Shown here piece by piece: positions 20,952 to 25,915 of a stretch of DNA of 25,915 bases. The notes beneath the pieces are model-generated. The model was not told where the DNA came from. It was given only the letters and a program-made list of their open reading frames with translations, and did no database searches. Position numbers and translations under genes: made by a program. Each line of letters opens with the position of its first letter. Position 1 is the stretch's first letter. The stretch is from the NCBI GenBank assembly GCA_003427395.1, contig BFEA01000008.1, positions 6,184,262 through 6,210,176 of the forward strand. Direction: 5' to 3'. This DNA is from Chara braunii. Its lineage: Eukaryota; Streptophyta; Charophyceae; Charales; Characeae.

Positions 20952-22230
20952 CTACGTGCTATGCCGGGGGACCAGCTTCACAGAGTGCTGTCCTCGTGCA
21001 TCAACTTCCGTCACTTCGTAAATGTCGGTATAGCGTGGGTGGATCTTGGAGGAGCGCGCAAATTTTCGTACCTGCACCAAGTCCCCGATTTTATAACGGG
21101 GCATTGGTCCCGTTGTCGCATGTCGGTTCTCATAGTCCCGGATCTGCCATTGATGCGTCAGATCTACGGCCCTTTGTTGTCTTCGGGCTTACGCGGGATA
21201 GGTCCGGGCCATCAGGATCAGGTAATGCTGGGCCTTGTCCTTGTGCTGGGCCCGGGTCACTCTAACTTCCGTACCCACTAGAGGTGACAACTGCACTCTG
21301 GGGACGCTATTGGTTCTCAGTTGAAACGGGGACACCCCTGTGCTCCCGTGGGGAGTAGCCCGATAGACGGCCAAAATGTGGTCGACTATGACAGGCCAGG
21401 GCCTGGTCTCACCTGCCGTGATATTTCGTCTAAGTGCAGCCTTGATCATTCGGTTGGCATTCTCTACGAGTCCGTTGGCTTGAGGCCAGTGCCCTGGGGA
21501 GTATGAAATTTTAACGTCTGCCCTTACAAGATGTCGCTCTACTTCCCCCTGGAACTCGGATCCATTGTCCATATGTATATCTTCTACGTCCAAGTGCATG
21601 CACAAAAAGCGATTAATGTACTAGGCTACTTCCTTCGAGTTTCGGTTGGTCATTGGATAGGCTTCGATCCATTTCGAAAAATGATCTACGGTTACAAGAA
21701 GAACATTGAGTTCTCCTTGATCAACAGGGCCTCTCGGCACGTTGACATCCGTCGTATCGATACTGACCCATTGGAAGGGGCGCTCTACCCGAGTAAGCAC
21801 TATTGTACGAGGCATTTGTGTCTGCGCTTTATCGATCGCGCAGGCCGGGCAAGTCCGGACGATGTATTTCACATCGTCCCGAATTCCCGACCAGTACCAT
21901 ATGTTTTTCTCTATTGCTTTTTTCGTGTATTTGACTGCAAAGTGGACCGCATCCTCCTCGTGGGCGACTCGTGTCCAATCGAACCTAGCCTGTGGGTGTG
22001 GAACCGTCAGCCAACTAGACCCGTCGACGTCATCGTCTTTTCGTTTTTGTAGGATGGATCCCTGCCAGCGGTAATCGTGCGCCCGTTCTGTGACACGTCG
22101 CCTTTCAGCCTTGGTAAGTTCCGTCAGCGGATCGTCGGTCAGTCTCCTTAATAGCAAAAGATCCATCCAGACTTCCGCTCGGCGGACGTTTGACAAAAAT
22201 CCGTATGCCGTTCTAGCTCCTAGATACCGT
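20952..22230 (-). other. Gypsy integrase region
   Basis: The His-His-Cys-Cys zinc domain is present (VAHEEDAVHF, then TCPACAIDK). The core has Asp in SIDTTDV, Asp in HMDNGSEFQ and Glu in NGLVENANRMIK, giving a D,D-E arrangement. A C-terminal domain follows (PRYKIGDLVQVRKFAR, then DIYEVTEVDARGQHSVKL). TAG at 21621 and TAA at 21189 interrupt it. The last codons read VPRHST before a TAG at 20952, which may be the natural end. Confidence 0.88.
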
Positions 22231-22257
22231 TTTTCCGTAGGTACAAGGTTCGTTCGA

Positions 22258-22337
22258 CAGTTGGGACAGTTCCAACTTTTTTCATTCCGATAACGGGCAC
22301 AACTCCCATGGGACCGGACGATGTGACATTGACTACA
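22258..22337 (-). other. PHD-like zinc cluster in the gypsy pol
   Basis: The segment between RNase H and integrase contains Cys-x2-Cys, then His-x2-Cys, then Trp-x-Cys-x2-Cys within 27 residues (CSQC, HGSC, WNCPNC). This is the spacing of the second half of a PHD finger. A TAA stop at 22338-22340 lies directly before it, and no first Cys pair was found upstream. PHD fingers in proteins bind histone tails; such a role here is inference. Confidence 0.45.
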
Positions 22338-22503
22338 TTATACCCAGGGAAGAAAGCTAAGCCCCTCAAGGGGAGGATCTCCCCCTGTCGGTATCATGGG
22401 CAAGGTGTAGAAGAAACAGATTTGGGAAGGCGTGCTCAGAGGGGAGTCAGGGTCAGGAGAGGGGGTTAAGGAATAGGAAAGGGGAGAAGGGGTGACGGCC
22501 TCC

Positions 22504-23091
22504 TCATGGGAGATCGCCATCTCCGATTGCTGCAGTACCCTTGCAGAGGACATTCACCTCCCCGTAGCCGGGTTCCGTCAAAGGCGAAATCGACTTCCAC
22601 GGGATGAGTTTCTCGTTCGCGGGACTCTTGCTCGGCGTCTGGAGGCGCGTCAGACCATCGGCGTTCCTGTGCTGCCTCGTGGCACGCTGGCGGATGTCGA
22701 AGTCGTAGTCCTGCAATCTCACCGCCCACCTTCCCAAGGTACCCATGTAGTCCGTGTTGTTCCGCAGTGATAGCAATGGCTGGTGATCCGTCACGAGCAC
22801 GAACTTCTAGCTGTACAGCTACGGTCGAAAATACTCAACTCCCCACACCACCGCCAAACACTCACCCTTGCACGCCTTGTAGTTCGACTGCGCCTGACTT
22901 AGCGTTTTCGACGCATAATCGATGACGTGCTCCCTTCCATCCGTTCCTTTCTGAGTCAGCACCGCCGATATCGCTTGCGGCTGCCAGTCGGTATGCAGCG
23001 CAAACTGTCTTGTCGGATCGGGACGCGCCAACACGGGTGCCGATGTCAGAGCCTCCTTGAGTGCCCGAAAGGCCGCCTCGCATTCCGGTGT
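22504..23091 (-). other. Gypsy RNase H region
   Basis: TPECEAAFRALKEAL opens the RT-RNase H tether. RNase H signatures follow: FALHTDWQPQAISAVLTQ, IDYASKTLSQAQSNY, GECLAVVW and VTDHQPLLSL, then HRNADGLTR near the end. Asp, Glu and Asp acids are all present. Two TAG stops (22819, 22807) sit in the segment between the FRP and KFVLVTDHQPL stretches. Confidence 0.85.
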
Positions 23092-24135
23092 TCAGATCAG
23101 CTGCTCCTCCTTCTTCAGCAGGTTCGCTAGTGGCTTGGCGAGGCAGGCAAAGCTCCGAATGAAGCGTCGATAATGAGAGCCCAGCCCTAGGAAGGCCCGA
23201 ACTTGAGTGAGTGTGACCGGGGCCGGGGCTTCTCGAACTGCTGCTACCTTCCTCGGATCCGGTTTCAGTCCCTCGACCTTGACGATGTAGCCCAAAAAGG
23301 AAATTTCGGACAGAAAGAACTCGCTTTTCTCCAGAGCCACTTTGAACTCCGCATCTTTCAACGCATGCAACACCCATTCGACATGTTCCACATGGTACTC
23401 GTAGGTTTTGGAAAAGACCAAAATATCATCCATGTACACAATCACACAAAAATTTATCAACGGCTGTGTCAAACCGGTTTTGTTAACGAACTCGGCGAAG
23501 GCCATATTCATGGCCCGCTGGAATGTTACGGGGGCGTTGCAAATTTTCATGGGACACCGGATCCACTGCCACGTGTCCTCGAACAGGACAAAAGCGATTT
23601 TGGGTCCGTCTTCCGGTCGGACTGCGACGTGGTGAAAACTGTGTCGGATATCGAACTTCGAAAAGACCCGAGCGGACCCGATAGCATCCAGCAGATCGTC
23701 AANGTCTTCCGGTCGGACTGCGACGTGGTGAAAACTGTGTCGGATATCGAACTTCGAAAAGACCCGAGCGGACCCGATAGCATCCAGCAGATCGTCAATC
23801 CACGGCAGCGGATAGACATCTTTGGTAGTAATAGCGTTTAATTTGGGGTAGTCAATACACACTCGAACTGAACCGTTTCGTTTTGGCACGAGGACCACGG
23901 GAACTGACCACGGTCCCAGTGATGGTTCAACCCACCCTAACCGCTCGAACTCCCGTACCCTTTCCAAGGCCAGTTGTCTTTCCTTCAGGGAATAACGGTA
24001 CGGTCGGCAATGTATCGGAGCGCGATCACCGGTATAAATCGCGTGTTGGATCAGGTGGGTAAGTCCTATATCGTGGTCCTGGATACTGATGACCTCTGGG
24101 TAGGCCCGTATAACTGCCAAAAGAAGGCGTTTCTA
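23092..24135 (-). other. Gypsy reverse transcriptase region
   Basis: Motifs in order are VPVVLVPKRNGSVRVCIDY, then FSKFDIRHSFHHV (first catalytic Asp), CNAPVTFQRAMN, VYMDDILVFSKT (YMDD at about 23426-23437) and SFLGYIV. The usual PFGLCNAP box reads PMKICNAP, a damaged or diverged palm motif. One block of 32 codons is present twice because of the N-split duplication. The segment ends at a TGA (23092) exactly where gypsy elements have a conserved Trp before TPECEAAFRALKEAL. Confidence 0.88.
23608..23798. repeat. Exact 95-bp duplication split by one N
   Basis: Positions 23608-23702 and 23704-23798 are identical around the N at 23703. The extra unit (96 bp) keeps the reading frame but repeats the first catalytic motif of the reverse transcriptase, which no functional enzyme would have. 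An unmerged contig overlap is the simplest reading. Confidence 0.85.
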
Positions 24136-24708
24136 GTTGTCAGGCACATGGACCGGCAGTCGGACGTCCACGTTTCCCTCAGGGAGGGGGATCGTCGACG
24201 TAACCATGGGGACTGCCGCGTTGGCTTCGGGTGAGGCACCAAACAGAGAATTGTCGGTTTTTGTCGAAAGCACGGTCGCAATAAGTTGACTGTCTGCGGG
24301 GCTTATCGGCTCATTTTCCATGTCCTTGTCGTTCTCAAGCTCGGTTTCAGCCGAGGGTTCCACTGAAAAGGCCTGTATCAGTTCCTTCGGCCTCCATCGA
24401 TATTCCCTCGTCCGGGGTTGAAATGACACCCCTTCCTTCAAGAGCAGGGCGGCTTTTGTGTTTGTAAGCAGGGGCCTGCGAGGCCGGAAAGTCAAATCGC
24501 ACAGCTCCGTAAACCTTTCGGGTAGGGGGTCCGTCCTAAGATATAAGGACGCAGGGGGTCCCGAAAGGTCAATTATTCGCGACACCCTCAGCAGGGGTTC
24601 TCCCTGCACCACTGAGGACAACGCATTCGACCAACCGGACTCGCTCCGAACTATTTCCAGGGCTTCTCGTCGCCAGGAATGGCGCCACCGATCCTGAACC
24701 CAGATCAG

Positions 24709-25650
24709 TTATCGGTCGGGAACGTCAGCCTCGTCAGTTTCCGACGAGGTTTCATTTTCGCTTGGTGACAGGCGTCGGATCATGTTGATTTGATGGGCTT
24801 TCGTGGTGATTCGAGGCGCCGGCTGGGTGCGCATACGCACCGCCAATCTCATTGGTATCGTTTGTGGTTTGGGGTGGGCCGATGTGAGCACCACCTTACA
24901 GCCGTCAAAGTGCATTCGCGCTCCGACCGCCGCCTGCCATGGAATGCCTAGCAGAACATCATACGCCTGTACATCCAGCATGATTGCGTCGCACAAACAA
25001 TGCACCCGCCCCACCCATATAGGCACATTCATTTTCTGCCCCTTACAATGAATGCTGTCTTCCGTAGCGGATATTCATCCAGTCGGAGAGGCTGAACCTG
25101 TCCTTCCCTTCCCAATCGTTTCGTCAAGCTCCAAGAAATGGCGACCGCTGACGATCCCGAGTCTAGGATGGCGGCCGAGGGGTTTCCCCAGACCTCGCAG
25201 TCACACTCAACGCTTTTCCAGGTTATAGGATAGGCTCGGAGGAATACCTCGGGTTTTTCCGAGGCGAAATCTACGCTCTGGATCATTCCTATCAGGTTGG
25301 CTTCGTGCACCTTTGAGATCGAGGGCTGTGACTCCTCGTTTGTGGGTAGGTCTCGTAGGACCGACTTTTTGCCCTTTCGACTTTCCTCGAATTGGCGCCT
25401 GTTTTTGAGGCATCGTTCGATCAACTTTTCGTTAGCTGCTTCCGAAATGGTTAGCAGATAGGGAATAGGGACGGGGATCCGTAGATCCAGAGCCTTCAAT
25501 GCATCCAACACGTCGATGTGACCATCTTTGTACTTAGGGCCAGGGGCTGTGAGATCTTCGAACCCCGACCGCCAAGGCCCGAGGTCGCTTTCCTCGGTAA
25601 TCCTTTGGACGTGACGTATCACTCCAATGGTCCCAGGTTCGAACATCGCC
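24709..25650 (-). other. Gypsy aspartic protease region
   Basis: The active-site motif is AAILDSGSSAVAIS (about 25140-25175), with the catalytic Asp in D-S-G. The typical protease end YDVLLGIPWQAAVGARM follows near 24930-24980, in a neighbouring frame, which places a one-base indel near 25040-25060. Upstream, DALKALDLRIPVPIPYLL resembles the linker between Gag and protease in many gypsy elements. In the family this enzyme cuts Gag-Pol. Confidence 0.75.
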
Positions 25651-25733
25651 GCAGCCCTACGAATCCCCCCAGGCGGCGGACAGGCGCGGCCAGGCCGCGA
25701 AGCCCGCTGACGTGTCCGCGCGGACGCGAGCAT

Positions 25734-25915
25734 TCGGGGACACGTGGCGGCCGCAGGGGAGGGGGGTTGAAGATTCTGGCGGCGCCACGTGGCGGCGAAC
25801 CCCCTGCCCCACCCCCCCCCACAAAAAAGAAACCGAAAAAGATCAACTTTTGGTGGGGGGGGTATGGGCGAAATCCAACGAAAATGGGAAAAAAAAAAAA
25901 CGCGTTTTTTTTTTT
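25734..25915. other. Homopolymer-rich right edge, no gene
   Basis: Runs of C, G, A and T dominate. CCCCCCCCCACAAAA and TTTTGGTGGGGGGGG near 25810-25860 form a short inverted repeat, and the last 30 bases are almost all A and T runs. This could be a leader of the retroelement or a contig end with poor base calls. Confidence 0.5.

Larger units (their letters stand above)
20952..25733 (-). pseudogene. pol: Ty3/gypsy retrotransposon pol polyprotein, decayed
   Basis: Domain order on the minus strand is protease, reverse transcriptase, RNase H, zinc cluster, integrase: the Ty3/gypsy (Metaviridae-type) order. In-frame stops interrupt it at 24709 (TAA), 24133 (TAG), 23092 (TGA), 22819 and 22807 (TAG), 22338 (TAA), 21621 (TAG) and 21189 (TAA). 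Frame changes occur near 25040-25060 and near 22500-22560. A 32-codon duplication with an N at 23703 is probably an assembly error. No Gag zinc knuckle or LTR is visible; those would lie to the right of the window. The 25733 end is simply the first Met of the protease frame; convincing protein starts nearer 25650. With so many lesions this copy cannot act on its own. Confidence 0.85.

Noticed and set aside
25625-25660. tRNA T-arm or primer-binding site (GGTTCGAAC next to TGGTCCCA)
   Set aside because: Too few bases lie between the T-loop-like sequence and the CCA-like end for a tRNA, and the TGG-first orientation is opposite to the gypsy element.

Overview
The window looks like a transposon graveyard in the nuclear genome of a plant-lineage eukaryote. 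A streptophyte alga of the Chara type is my best guess; this rests on general impression (mixed element types, moderate GC, a consensus GT-AG intron, single Ns from a draft assembly) and not on a search. There are no bacterial-style operons, rRNA, tRNA or CRISPR arrays. Every recognisable coding region belongs to, or looks like, a mobile element, and nearly all are broken by in-frame stops and single-base frameshifts.

Layout, left to right. (1) 1-2200, minus strand: a decayed DUF7869-type DNA-transposon protein that runs off the left edge. (2) 2386-about 5950: a tandem array of four to five diverged units (559-1064 bp), several carrying a long hairpin with arms near 60 bp. (3) 6160-6437: a fold-back element. 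(4) 7290-7812: a GAT/GAC trinucleotide tract; 8067-9200: C-rich, gene-free; 9225-9385: a GT tract; 9610-10190: GATCG-rich direct repeats. (5) 10727-12270: a striking array of a 22-bp quasi-palindrome in alternating orientation at regular spacing. (6) 12469-13612, plus strand: a decayed coding region of unknown family. (7) 14469-20296, plus strand: an exon, a candidate 187-bp intron and a long decayed gene. Its N-terminal half ends in a ParB-like domain and its middle resembles a permuted N4/N6 DNA methyltransferase with degenerate motifs. (8) 20570-25733, minus strand: the pol region of a Ty3/gypsy retrotransposon (protease, reverse transcriptase, RNase H, an unexpected PHD-like zinc cluster, integrase).

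The most unusual signal is the 22-bp quasi-palindrome: 7-bp inverted arms AAGTTCG and CGAACTT around an asymmetric 8-bp core CCGGGATC. I count about 39 intact or degenerate copies between 2386 and 19589. They occur in the tandem array, the fold-back element, the regular array, an intron and, twice, inside a reading frame. None was seen in the DUF7869 element or in the gypsy element. F-then-R pairs recur at fixed 82-bp or 50-bp spacing around conserved loops, which suggests tiny inverted-repeat elements or paired protein-binding or recombination sites.

The second point of interest is the ParB-like plus methyltransferase-like gene. That pairing is familiar from phage and bacterial genes, but I do not recognise it in a eukaryotic repeat.

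Two exact duplications (80 and 95 bp) are each split by a single N and look like assembly joins, one of them inside the reverse transcriptase.
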